From positions 620,001-684,000 of the forward strand of contig NZ_BAABRS010000001.1 in the NCBI RefSeq assembly GCF_039545095.1: 64,000 nucleotides of DNA. The letters run 5' to 3'. The position numbers and the translations under genes are program-made. Positions 25,167 to 33,884 of the stretch are shown one piece after another. Source of the stretch: Fodinibius salicampi (GTDB lineage: Bacteria; Bacteroidota; Rhodothermia; Balneolales; Balneolaceae). Each line of letters starts with the position of its first letter. The first letter of the stretch is position 1. The notes beneath the pieces were generated by a model. That model was not told the origin of the DNA, ran no database searches, and was given only the letters and a program-made list of their open reading frames with translations.

Positions 25167-26153
25167 ATGAACAACAAACTAATAGGACGCACTTCAGTAC
25201 GTGATAATATTAAACTCAGTGAAGATCCCTCATATCCCATTTTCAAGGAGCTCTACGAAAAACAAAAAAAAGCGATCTGGTTTCCGGAGGAGCTGAATAT
25301 CCAGCAGGATGCGCTTGACTATCACTCGCTTTCGGATGATGAAAAGGATCTCTTTGATACGGCTGTGGGCTACTTCTGCTCCTCGGAGCTGCTGGTACAG
25401 AATGTGCTGGTAAACTCCTTCTTTCCGCTGCTCACCGATCCACACGCCAAGATGAGCTTCAGCACGCAGCTGTTTATGGAGAATATCCACAGCGATTTCT
25501 TTGAGATTGTGCTGCAGTCATTCGGTATGGACCGCGAGAAGATGTACGATGTAGCCTTTGATGACCCCATCCTGCGCAAAAAGCAGTCGCTGATTGTGGA
25601 TGAGATCGACAAGATCAGCTATGAGAAGATCGATCCGGAAACGCTTGAAGGACAGAAGCAGGTCCTGCGGGCCATTTTACTGAATAACATTATCCTGGAA
25701 GGGATTTTCTTTTACTCCTCTTTTGCACATTTCTTCGCCCTCAAAGATATGGCCAAGATGAAGAATGTGGTCTCCGGGGTAGAACTGGTGCTGATTGACG
25801 AGTCGTTGCACCTGCAGAACGGTATTGAGGCAATCCTGATTATGCTGGATGAAAATCCGGAGATTGTGGAAGATACCGAGTACGTGCAGGATATACGGGA
25901 CATCATTTTGGAGGGAACCGCCCTGGAAATAGAATACGTGAAACATAAGTTCGGAGACCGTACGATCCTGGGAATTTCTTACGGTGAACTGGAGCGCTAC
26001 CTGAAGTATATCACCGACCGGCGCCTGCAGGAATTGGGTTTTCAGCAGGAGTTCCACATCAACGAAAATCCCCTGCGATTCCTACAGAAGGAAGATGTAA
26101 AGAAGCTGATCAACTTCTTTGAGGTATCCTCAACCGAATATACGAACTATTGA
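25167..26153 (+). CDS. nrdB: Ribonucleotide reductase small subunit NrdB, class Ic-like
   Basis: The ferritin-fold R2 subunit (328 residues) houses the metal-radical cofactor of class I ribonucleotide reductase, which makes deoxynucleotides. The metal ligands are E74 (SSELLVQ), E105 and H108 (MENIHS), then the later Glu in LEGIFFYSSF and the Glu/His of LIDESLHLQ. Two positions differ from class Ia: the first ligand is Glu instead of Asp, and the radical tyrosine position (H108+4) is Phe112. Both changes are the signature of class Ic R2 such as that of Chlamydia, which uses a Mn/Fe cofactor and no tyrosyl radical. nrdA follows. Confidence 0.92.
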   Translation: MNNKLIGRTSVRDNIKLSEDPSYPIFKELYEKQKKAIWFPEELNIQQDALDYHSLSDDEKDLFDTAVGYFCSSELLVQNVLVNSFFPLLTDPHAKMSFSTQLFMENIHSDFFEIVLQSFGMDREKMYDVAFDDPILRKKQSLIVDEIDKISYEKIDPETLEGQKQVLRAILLNNIILEGIFFYSSFAHFFALKDMAKMKNVVSGVELVLIDESLHLQNGIEAILIMLDENPEIVEDTEYVQDIRDIILEGTALEIEYVKHKFGDRTILGISYGELERYLKYITDRRLQELGFQQEFHINENPLRFLQKEDVKKLINFFEVSSTEYTNY

Positions 26154-26355
26154 TATAGCACCCTATAGATATTGTAAAGACCACTTTCAAAGAGCAAGCA
26201 GTCTATTAACCCTTTATAAGGTAACCCCCACAGTTGACAGGAAATGATACTACCGGGCAAAAAAGCTCGGTGGAGACAAAACCCTTGACAAGTGGCAACG
26301 AGTAGGGGCTGTGCGGATTAACCTTCAATATTTAACCTTTCAACCTTTCAACACT
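26154..26355 (+). promoter_or_regulatory. Long nrdB-nrdA spacer with possible RNA structure
   Basis: CACAG at 26229-26233 can pair with CTGTG at 26309-26313. Inside, CCGGGC-AAAAAA-GCTCGG (26254-26271) forms a hairpin with one wobble pair, and CTTGACAAG is a small palindrome (near 26284-26292). The last 30 bp are a pyrimidine-rich string (AACCTTTCAACCTTTCAACA) directly before the ATG. No known riboswitch class is recognised. Confidence 0.35.
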
Positions 26356-28767
26356 ATGAAAAGAACTGTCATAAAGCGCGACGGAACGGAAGAACCGTTC
26401 AGAACACAGAAAATTATTAACGCCATTTTTGAAATTATAGAAGGACTGGAGGTAGAGGACGACTACGAGCTGGTCTTTCTGATCATGAAAGAACTGGACC
26501 TAAAAGTCCCGGAGCGGGTGTCCACCGAAGAGCTCGACCGGCTGGTGCTGAAGGCTATAGAACAGCTCATTCCTAAACACCCGGTCTACGATACCCTGGC
26601 CACAAGGCAGTTGTTGAAGCTCATTAACAAGCGAATTGACCGGCGACTGGATAGCTTCCGGGAATACCTGAAAAAAGGATTTGAACAGGAGCTGCTGCAT
26701 GAACGGCTCAAAGCGTTCGATTTTGATCTTCTGGAGCAGTCGGTCAACTTTGAGCGGGACAGCCTGCTTGGTTATTTTGGCTTAACGACCATGAATGACC
26801 GTTATCTGATGAAAAACCGCGATGGTGAGGTCATGGAGAAACCGCAATGGTTTTTTATGCGGGTGGCCATGGGCATCGGTAATTCCAACGAGGAGATCGT
26901 CAAGATCTACAACAAGCTTTCAAAGCTGGAGTACCTGCATTCCACGCCAACATTGTTTAATTCGGGTACCGTTACCTCGCAATATTCTTCCTGCTATGTG
27001 AGCGTTATCGATGACTCCTTGGATTCGATTATGGACAAGGCACGCGAGACGGCATTCCTGGCCAAATATGCCGGGGGTGTGGGGACGGATGTCAGTCGTA
27101 TCCGGGCTACGGGTTCGAATATTGCTTCGCTGAATGCACCCTCATCCGGGGCCATTCCCTTTATAAAGATCTTTGATACGCTGGTTAACTCCATCCAGCA
27201 GGGGGGACGCCGCCGCAGCTCGCAGGTAATCTCCATGCAGCCCTGGCACCTGGATATCGATGGTTTCCTGGATCTGCGGGAAACCACGGGCAACGCCTAT
27301 TTTAGGACACCATCGCTCAACACGAGCTTATGGATGCCCGACGAAATGATGCGTCGAATTGACCAGGGAGAGCCGATCTACCTGTTTGATCCCGGTGAGT
27401 GTTCCGAACTGGTAGATGCCACAGGCGATGACTTCAAAAAGAAATATGAGCAGCGTATTGAGCAGGCCGAAGTCAATGAGTTGGAGCAATTTAGGAAACT
27501 GGACAGCCAGGATTTTTTCAAGAAGTATCTCTTCAAGCTGGCGAAAACAGGTCACCCGTGGCTGATCTTTAAAGATGAGCACAACCGCCATAACCCGTGT
27601 CCGGAGTATAGCGTGATCAACAGCTCCAACCTATGTACCGAGATCTCCATTCCCAATCGTCCTGACTCTACGGCTGTTTGTACGCTGGCATCGGTGAACC
27701 TCTCGAAACATGTGAAAGAGGACCTGAGTGATATCGACTGGGAAAAGCTGGAAGATACGCTCGAAACAATGACCCGGGGATTGGATAATATCCTGGATAA
27801 GAATTTTTATCCCTCCGAGGCTGCAGAGCGTAATACAATGGACTTGCGTCCCTTGGGTATCGGACTCATGGGTTTTGCGGAGGCCCTGATCGACCTAGAA
27901 ATTGCCTATGACTCTGAAGAAGCCGTTATGTTGGCCCGGAAACTGGGAGCCTTCATGCGGAAGATTGCCTACCGTACCTCGCAGGAGCTGGCCGAAGAGC
28001 GCGGGGCATTCAGGCATTACCAAGAGATGGAAGAGCAGGGTAAAGGGTATGATTACCCGCCACGCCGCAATGCCGTACTATTAGCAATTGCGCCAACTGC
28101 GTCGATCTCCATTATCACCGGTACAACCTCGTCCATCGACAGTTATTTCAGTAATCTTTATTCCCGCGATACTCTTTCCGGCAAGCATATCGTTATTAAC
28201 CGTCAGCTGATTGAGGACCTGGAAGAAAAAAGAAAGTGGAGCGATGAGATCGCCGATGCCATAAAGGCCAATAACGGCTCGGTGCAGTATATCGATGAGC
28301 TTGATGGCGTTATTGACAAAGAGTTGTATAAGACCGCCTATGAGATCCATCCCAAGCGGCAGATTGATATCGCGGCGGCTTTCCAAGAATCCATCGATCA
28401 GGCCGTGTCCAAATCGCTGTACATTGATGAGCACTTGCGTGACAACATGGAGGAGATCTATCTTTATGCTTGGGAAAAGAAGCTGAAGTCCACCTATTAC
28501 TGCTTCATTGACAAGGTAGTAAAAGGGGAGAAGTACACCGAGAAAGTAAATAAAAGGGGATCGCGCAAAGGGTTCGGAGCCTCATCTCCATCTGAAAACG
28601 ATGGGGCGAAACAGAAAACCGATCCGGTAGAAGAAGATAAGGCAGAACTAGAGGCCAAAGCACGGGAAAAATTTGGTGATGAGGTCGTAGATGAAGCACT
28701 CGAAGCCAATGCCGACTCGTGTCCCACGGACCCGATGCTGCGGCGGATTTGTCCGGCGTGTGAATAG
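26356..28767 (+). CDS. nrdA: Ribonucleotide reductase large subunit NrdA
   Basis: Catalytic alpha subunit of class I ribonucleotide reductase, reducing ribonucleoside diphosphates with the radical supplied by NrdB. From the ATG at 26356 it has 803 residues. An upstream GTG frame extension (26311) encodes only leader-like sequence, so it was not used. An N-terminal ATP-cone (KRTVIKRDGTEEPFRTQKIINAIFEI) gives allosteric activity control. The core has STPTLFNSGT and SSCYV with a catalytic Cys, the NLCTEI stretch (Cys), NSSNLCTEISIP and PTASISIITGTTSSIDS. The C-terminus ends SCPTDPMLRRICPACE, with the CxxC redox pair that delivers electrons from thioredoxin. Confidence 0.95.
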   Translation: MKRTVIKRDGTEEPFRTQKIINAIFEIIEGLEVEDDYELVFLIMKELDLKVPERVSTEELDRLVLKAIEQLIPKHPVYDTLATRQLLKLINKRIDRRLDSFREYLKKGFEQELLHERLKAFDFDLLEQSVNFERDSLLGYFGLTTMNDRYLMKNRDGEVMEKPQWFFMRVAMGIGNSNEEIVKIYNKLSKLEYLHSTPTLFNSGTVTSQYSSCYVSVIDDSLDSIMDKARETAFLAKYAGGVGTDVSRIRATGSNIASLNAPSSGAIPFIKIFDTLVNSIQQGGRRRSSQVISMQPWHLDIDGFLDLRETTGNAYFRTPSLNTSLWMPDEMMRRIDQGEPIYLFDPGECSELVDATGDDFKKKYEQRIEQAEVNELEQFRKLDSQDFFKKYLFKLAKTGHPWLIFKDEHNRHNPCPEYSVINSSNLCTEISIPNRPDSTAVCTLASVNLSKHVKEDLSDIDWEKLEDTLETMTRGLDNILDKNFYPSEAAERNTMDLRPLGIGLMGFAEALIDLEIAYDSEEAVMLARKLGAFMRKIAYRTSQELAEERGAFRHYQEMEEQGKGYDYPPRRNAVLLAIAPTASISIITGTTSSIDSYFSNLYSRDTLSGKHIVINRQLIEDLEEKRKWSDEIADAIKANNGSVQYIDELDGVIDKELYKTAYEIHPKRQIDIAAAFQESIDQAVSKSLYIDEHLRDNMEEIYLYAWEKKLKSTYYCFIDKVVKGEKYTEKVNKRGSRKGFGASSPSENDGAKQKTDPVEEDKAELEAKAREKFGDEVVDEALEANADSCPTDPMLRRICPACE

Positions 28768-28780
28768 TAAATATTTCAAA

Positions 28781-28823
28781 ATATATCAATAGCCCGGGAA
28801 TACATCCCGGGCTATTGATATAT
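28781..28823. repeat. 19-bp perfect inverted repeat after nrdA (REP-like/terminator)
   Basis: The arms ATATATCAATAGCCCGGGA (28781-28799) and 28805-28823 are perfectly complementary around ATACA. The position 14 bp after the nrdA stop suggests a terminator, but no T run follows. The GC core and the CTATTGA ending resemble the palindromes at 2627 and 22214, so it may be the same repeat family. Confidence 0.65.
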
Positions 28824-28926
28824 AGTAATGCTAATCTGTTAAAAGTTTAAATATTTTTTATAAATCTGTAATTGATTAATATACAATTGGTTATAGGAAA
28901 TACTTAAACTAACTATTAGATCTGTT

Positions 28927-29232
28927 TTATCCCCGAATCAACCAGGCACCCGGCGGTACGTTGCGAGAGAGCGTGTAGCAGTCACCGGGTGGAGGCTGGT
29001 GGCCAGGTGGAGTATTGGGATACCAGATTCTGCAGCTTCCGGGAGGCGGCATATGTCCGGGAGGTACTTTTCCAACGCCTTTCCGATGGTCAGGTCTCCG
29101 CTCATGTTTTTCTACAGCTACCCCGCCTCTTTCTCCTTCAAGGATAAGAAGTCCATGGGAGCAGCCAGAAAGTAAAACCGTGACCGTAATAATGAACAGT
29201 ACTTTTAAAAGGTAACTTAGCTGGTTTTTCAT
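28927..29232 (-). CDS. Small proline-rich lipoprotein (PPPGxC repeats)
   Basis: A 101-residue lipoprotein: signal MKNQLSYLLKVLFIITVTVLLSGC with lipobox LSGC. The mature part carries two near-repeats, VPPGHMPPPGSCRIWYPN and TPPGHQPPPGDCYTL, then VPPGAW. This PPGxxPPPGxC pattern is a recurrent small envelope protein family in Bacteroidota and Proteobacteria with no assigned function. The two repeat cysteines may form a disulfide. The likely location is the periplasmic face of a membrane. Confidence 0.75.
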   Translation of the reverse strand: MKNQLSYLLKVLFIITVTVLLSGCSHGLLILEGERGGVAVEKHERRPDHRKGVGKVPPGHMPPPGSCRIWYPNTPPGHQPPPGDCYTLSRNVPPGAWLIRG

Positions 29233-29315
29233 AATATGGCGTTCTCATTGCGATTTATTTCAATAAGAACAGACAAATACCCGTTTTAAATAGCATGTTT
29301 GTGCTAAATCACCTT

Positions 29316-31217
29316 TCAGGCGCGTTCGGCCAGTTCAAACCAGCGGCTGGTTTTCTTTTCTATTTTGGCGTTGAGTTTTTCGTATTGTTTTGATTTCTCC
29401 TGCAATTCGTCGTGACTAAGTTTTCCGCTGCTTATTTCAGTTTCAAGCGCTTCCTTTTTCTGCTCAAGTTTTGCAATATTTTCTTCCAATTTGTTATACT
29501 CCCGGCGTTCATTATAGCTGAGCCTTTGTTCATCGGTGGATGAGGATGAATGATTTTGAGCAGAGGAATCTGTTTCTTGTTTTGGTTCCGGGGAGGATGT
29601 AGATGAAGAGGATAATTGTTCTTCCAAGATCTGTTCTCTGTACTCTTCGTATGTACCGTGGTGATCCCTTATTTGCCCTTCACCTTCAAAAATAAAATAG
29701 TGATCAACTAGCTTATCCATGAAAAAGCGATCATGTGAGACGATGATCAAGCATCCTTCAAAATCCAGGAGAAACTCCTCTAATTTATTAAGGGTCAGCA
29801 GATCAAGATCATTAGTGGGTTCATCCAAAATGAGAAAGTTAGGGTTTTGGATAAGTACTAACATTAGTGCCAGCCGGCGTTTTTCGCCACCGCTAAGCTT
29901 GCGCACATGTGTATATTGCATTTCAGAGGTGAACATAAAGTGCTCAAGAAAACGGGAGGCCGTAATTTTTTTGCCGTTGGCCAGTTTAATAATTTTAGCC
30001 TCGTTCTGAATAATATCGATGACCCGTTCATCTTCATCAAACTCCAGTCCCTGCTGTTCATAATGGCCAAATACGACGGTTTTACCGGTTCGTATTTTTC
30101 CGGAATCCGCCTGCTCTTTTCCGGTAATCATATCTAGGAAGGTGCTTTTACCGGCCCCGTTTTCGCCAATTATCCCGATACGCTCTCCCTCTTCAAAAGT
30201 GTAATAGAAGCTATCCAGTATTTTATTGTCATCAAACTTTTTGGAAACATTTTTAAGTTCTAAAATTTTACCTCCAAGCCGTGGCATATCAATACTCAAG
30301 CGCAATTCCGGATCTTTGGGTCCGGTTTCGGTTTTATCCTTTAGTTCCTTGAAATCATCAATACGGGATTTAGATTTAGTGGTCCGGGCTTTGGGTGAGC
30401 GGCGCATCCATTCGAGCTCTTTTTTGAAGAGTTGCTGGGCTTTGTGAGCTTCTTTGCGTTCAATTTCTCTTCGCTCCGAACGCTTCTCCAGAAAATACTG
30501 ATAGTTGCCTTTATGATGGTATAGTTTGCCTCCTTCCAGTTCGAGGATGTGGTCGCAAATCCGATCCAGAAAGTAACGATCGTGGGTGACCATCAAAAGT
30601 GTTCTGTTGGTACTAATGAGATATTCCTCTAACCACTCGATCATGGCAATATCCAGGTGGTTTGTGGGTTCATCAAGGATAAGAAGATCCGGATTATCGA
30701 GGAGCACAAAAGCAAGGGCCACACGTTTGCGTTCTCCACCGGAGAGGGTGGCGATGGATTGGTCAAGATTGTGAATATTAAGCTTGCTCAGAATCTTTTC
30801 CATGCGCTGCTCATAATCCCAGGCGCCGACGGTATCCATGGCCTCAGAAGCACGTTCAAACTTTTTCCGGTTCTCTTCATTGTAATCTTCTGCCTGTTGT
30901 TCAGCGGCTTGGTGGTATTGCTGTATTATTTCAACGGTTTGATTGTCATTTTGAGCAATGAATTCCCTGATCGTCAGGTTTTCATCCAGATTGGGATCCT
31001 GTTCCAGAAATCCGATTCGTATATCATTTTGGACCATTACTTTTCCACCGTCGGGCTGTTCCTCGCCGGCCAGAATTTTCAAAAGGGTAGATTTGCCGGT
31101 CCCGTTCTCCGCAATAAGAGCTGTTTTATCTCCTTCGGTAATACCGAACGACAGTCCTTGAAAAAGTACTTTTGGACCATAATTTTTAGATAGATTTTCC
31201 GTAGAAAGATAGGTCAT
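29316..31217 (-). CDS. ABC-F family ATPase (Uup-like)
   Basis: A soluble protein of 633 residues with two ABC ATPase domains and no membrane helices. The first domain has LIAENGTGKST, LSGGERKRVALA and LLILDEPTNHLDI; the second has IIGENGAGKST, LSGGEKRRLALM and FLILDEPTNDLDL. Between them is the basic linker (KTETGPKDPE region; YQYFLEKRSER). A C-terminal coiled coil (about 565-633, YNKLEENIAKLEQKKEALETEI) is typical of Uup/EttA-like ABC-F proteins that act on ribosomes or branched nucleic acids. Uup is the closest layout. It is monocistronic as far as can be seen. Confidence 0.92.
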   Translation of the reverse strand: MTYLSTENLSKNYGPKVLFQGLSFGITEGDKTALIAENGTGKSTLLKILAGEEQPDGGKVMVQNDIRIGFLEQDPNLDENLTIREFIAQNDNQTVEIIQQYHQAAEQQAEDYNEENRKKFERASEAMDTVGAWDYEQRMEKILSKLNIHNLDQSIATLSGGERKRVALAFVLLDNPDLLILDEPTNHLDIAMIEWLEEYLISTNRTLLMVTHDRYFLDRICDHILELEGGKLYHHKGNYQYFLEKRSERREIERKEAHKAQQLFKKELEWMRRSPKARTTKSKSRIDDFKELKDKTETGPKDPELRLSIDMPRLGGKILELKNVSKKFDDNKILDSFYYTFEEGERIGIIGENGAGKSTFLDMITGKEQADSGKIRTGKTVVFGHYEQQGLEFDEDERVIDIIQNEAKIIKLANGKKITASRFLEHFMFTSEMQYTHVRKLSGGEKRRLALMLVLIQNPNFLILDEPTNDLDLLTLNKLEEFLLDFEGCLIIVSHDRFFMDKLVDHYFIFEGEGQIRDHHGTYEEYREQILEEQLSSSSTSSPEPKQETDSSAQNHSSSSTDEQRLSYNERREYNKLEENIAKLEQKKEALETEISSGKLSHDELQEKSKQYEKLNAKIEKKTSRWFELAERA

Positions 31218-31326
31218 AAATTACTTAATAGTCATTTATCGGATTATAAAATTTTGAAAGAGATCTCTGTTTGATTCCTTAGCGGCTGAGAATTTTTGCG
31301 AGAATAACAGCCTGAATATTATAAGC

Positions 31327-32256
31327 TTATTCAATCGAATTCTCATACATTTTTTCACCAGCAGTGATTGCTACTGACAGCTGATTTTCCAGGGGTGGGA
31401 GGGGACATGTTGCGTAGTCGGTAAACACACAGGGAGGATTATAAGCCTTATTAAAATCAATAGAGGTAACACTATTTTTGTTCGGAGTGTTTATATAGAG
31501 ATACCTTCCGCCATCGTAGGTGGATTTACCATTGGTTTTATCTCCCAGGATGATGAAAAACTCTTCGTCATTATCCGGATGACCTAACGGTGCTAACTGA
31601 TATTCTTGGTCATTAATGGTAAAATGAAGGGTTCCGTATAGTGAATCTTGGTAGCTTTCACCAAGTATATCAGGAATAGTAACAGTGCGGGGAGACTCAA
31701 AACGTTCAAAGGTTGCTTTTATATTCCATTTACGATCAACGGGAAAGCGATCAATGCCATCGAAGGTTGAAAAATTAGGATGTTTGGTATCTTTGAGACG
31801 CAGGTAGTAATCCCCCCGCCTTTCTATGATATACCAGATAAAATCATTGTGCCTTAGTTTGGTGGGAGCTTGCTCTCCCTGGACCTGGAGGTCAATTTCA
31901 GAAATGGTATCTCCTTCTGAACTTACTGAAGCTTCGGGATCCGCAAAAAAGGTCAGGGAATCCTCCTTGCGTATAATAGTTCCGATATATGGAGCTACTC
32001 TGTCAGGAAGAATAATATCATTGGTGGAGTCAGCCCCGACGGCATGTTCCCCCTTTTCAATTCTGTATAGTCCGGCCAGGCTTAGCCAGCTGTCTTCTTC
32101 CTGCAGAGATTCAATGCGTTGTTTGTGCCATTCATTAATAGTTTGAAAGTATTCTTCATCACTCATACGATCCTGCTCTGTACTGCAGGAAATAATAATA
32201 CATAACCCCAAAAAAGGCATGACCTTATAGAGGATAGATACGATTTGAAGAAACAT
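31327..32256 (-). CDS. DUF1684 lipoprotein
   Basis: A 309-residue probable lipoprotein (hydrophobic segment ending CIIISC). The DUF1684 domain is seen in SWLSLAGLYRIEKGEHAVGADSTNDIILP, FPVDRKWNIKATFERFESPRTVTIPDILGE and the C-terminal GGRYLYINTPNKNSVTSIDFNKAYNPPCVFTDYATCPLPP. The family is widespread but of unknown function. An internal Met (codon 13) could be the true start and would give a shorter signal peptide. Confidence 0.85.
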   Translation of the reverse strand: MFLQIVSILYKVMPFLGLCIIISCSTEQDRMSDEEYFQTINEWHKQRIESLQEEDSWLSLAGLYRIEKGEHAVGADSTNDIILPDRVAPYIGTIIRKEDSLTFFADPEASVSSEGDTISEIDLQVQGEQAPTKLRHNDFIWYIIERRGDYYLRLKDTKHPNFSTFDGIDRFPVDRKWNIKATFERFESPRTVTIPDILGESYQDSLYGTLHFTINDQEYQLAPLGHPDNDEEFFIILGDKTNGKSTYDGGRYLYINTPNKNSVTSIDFNKAYNPPCVFTDYATCPLPPLENQLSVAITAGEKMYENSIE

Positions 32257-32279
32257 CGGAGATAGATTTGCCTACATCG

Positions 32280-33113
32280 TTAAAGATTTTCAGGGACATG
32301 AACGAGCATTGGAACATGGGTATGATAGGTCAGTTCTTGTGTATTGTTGGCCCAAAGCAGTGTTCTCAAAAATACTTTTTTATACCGGATGAGGATAATC
32401 AGAGATACCGGATATTCTTCGAGGAAGCTCGAAACCCCTTTGGAAAATCGTTCTGCTTCAAGGTGATGGAATTCGAGTTTTGAATAATCGATCTCCTCTT
32501 TTATTAAATCTTTAAATCCTCTGAAGCGGATATCAGTATCCATATCCTTCTCTTCGGAAACATGAAGCACATGAACTTCCGCATCAAAAATGCTGGCCAG
32601 AAAGACGGTCGATTTAAGCGCTTCCATATCCTTGGACCGGAAATCCGTAGCAAAAAGGAAACGATCGAGATAGGGCTTCTTACTGTTAATAGGCACGGTC
32701 ATGACCGGAATTTCTGAATCAAGAATGACATCAGACGTGACATTCCCGTAAAGAATACGTTTTAAGCTGGATTCCCCCTTAGTGCCCATAACCAAAAGAT
32801 CAGCCCCTATTTCATCGGCCTTTTGATTGATAACCCCATAAGGCTTACCTCTTTCAATGTGATATTCAATATTCAGATGTTCGAAGTCGGATGCTGCTTC
32901 CGCTATGAGCTCCTCAAAATGCTCTTCGGCTTTTTCAATAAGAGCATCTACTGTTTCTTCAACGCGGGTTGCAAAATCATACGGCTCTTCAATAGCATGT
33001 AATAAATGTAGTTCTGCGTCGGCTTGAGCTGCTATTTTAACGGCGTAGGTATAAGCCTGGGCGGCATCCTCTGTAAAATCCGTTGGAAATAAAATTGTTT
33101 TTAAATGATCCAT
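32280..33113 (-). CDS. Tandem universal stress protein (two UspA domains)
   Basis: A 277-residue cytoplasmic protein with two UspA domains. The first (1-143) has the ATP-binding motif MGTKGESSLKRILYGNVTSDVI (GxxG-9x-G[S/T] type). The second (about 150-277) ends with LRTLLWANNTQELTYHTHVPMLVHVP and lacks a clear ATP loop, so only one half may bind nucleotide. Such proteins help survival under stress. No regulator is adjacent. Confidence 0.88.
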   Translation of the reverse strand: MDHLKTILFPTDFTEDAAQAYTYAVKIAAQADAELHLLHAIEEPYDFATRVEETVDALIEKAEEHFEELIAEAASDFEHLNIEYHIERGKPYGVINQKADEIGADLLVMGTKGESSLKRILYGNVTSDVILDSEIPVMTVPINSKKPYLDRFLFATDFRSKDMEALKSTVFLASIFDAEVHVLHVSEEKDMDTDIRFRGFKDLIKEEIDYSKLEFHHLEAERFSKGVSSFLEEYPVSLIILIRYKKVFLRTLLWANNTQELTYHTHVPMLVHVPENL

Positions 33114-33234
33114 CTTCTCGATTTTTTGAATGGTTGTGTTGCTAAATTACACTTCCATTAATAGTAAATAAAGTAAGTAGAATAATTTTTTGCTATGGTA
33201 TCCCATTTAGCTCCCGTGTTCCAAAAGAATCTGT

Positions 33235-33846
33235 TTAATTGATCTCCAGATCAATAGATACCTCTTTGTATGTTTTATAAAAGAGTGGAACCATAAGAGC
33301 TGCAATATAACAAATGATACCAATAGCAACGAATGTGAAAGCAACTGTTCGGTCATATTGCAATGCATCTAATTGGAATAACAAGTTGTACCAGTCATGG
33401 GCCTCTTCACCCAGGTTGCCAATAAGTGGTAGTTGACGTTCACTTGCATCGGCCGCATATCCGGCTACGTCCATCCAGCTGAATCCTAACAAACAAAATG
33501 ATAGCTGAACTCCAATGCTTTTTCTGTTAATCCAGCAAAATATTAAAATAGCCAGAGGTAGTAATATCTGGAATAAAGAACCTCCTAAAATAGTGATAAA
33601 CCGGAAACCAAAAATACCGAAGAATGTATGTCCCGCTTCATGAGTAATGAGCAAGAAGGTATCTATAAACAGGTGAACAATATTGAGTGGAAAAGGATAG
33701 GAATAGTTAACTGAAAAAAAGATGTTGAAACGAAGTGCCCAGTACATCTGATGGATAGAATAGATAATGAAGGGGAGAATAAGGAATGAGGCCCACCATT
33801 TTTTAAAAAATGCAGCTGTTATTTTTTTTAGTCTCTCAGTTTGCAT
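33235..33846 (-). CDS. Membrane protein with HEAGH zinc motif (M50-like)
   Basis: A 203-residue polytopic protein with about five membrane helices. The segment FIDTFLLITHEAGHTFFGIFGFRF places a HExxH-type motif (HEAGH) inside a hydrophobic helix, as in site-2 proteases and the M50B-like family. A distant Asp expected for M50 could be one of the Asp residues near LLGFSWMDVAGYAADASE. It is therefore a candidate intramembrane metalloprotease or a family member of unknown role; the family assignment is tentative. Confidence 0.7.
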   Translation of the reverse strand: MQTERLKKITAAFFKKWWASFLILPFIIYSIHQMYWALRFNIFFSVNYSYPFPLNIVHLFIDTFLLITHEAGHTFFGIFGFRFITILGGSLFQILLPLAILIFCWINRKSIGVQLSFCLLGFSWMDVAGYAADASERQLPLIGNLGEEAHDWYNLLFQLDALQYDRTVAFTFVAIGIICYIAALMVPLFYKTYKEVSIDLEIN

Positions 33847-33884
33847 GCCATTTATCTTATTTTAATCTGATCCCTTCTCATATA

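Noticed and set aside
26311-26355. Extended N-terminus of nrdA from a GTG
   Set aside because: The extra residues read through an AAC/TTC-rich leader, and the ATP-cone begins right after the ATG at 26356.
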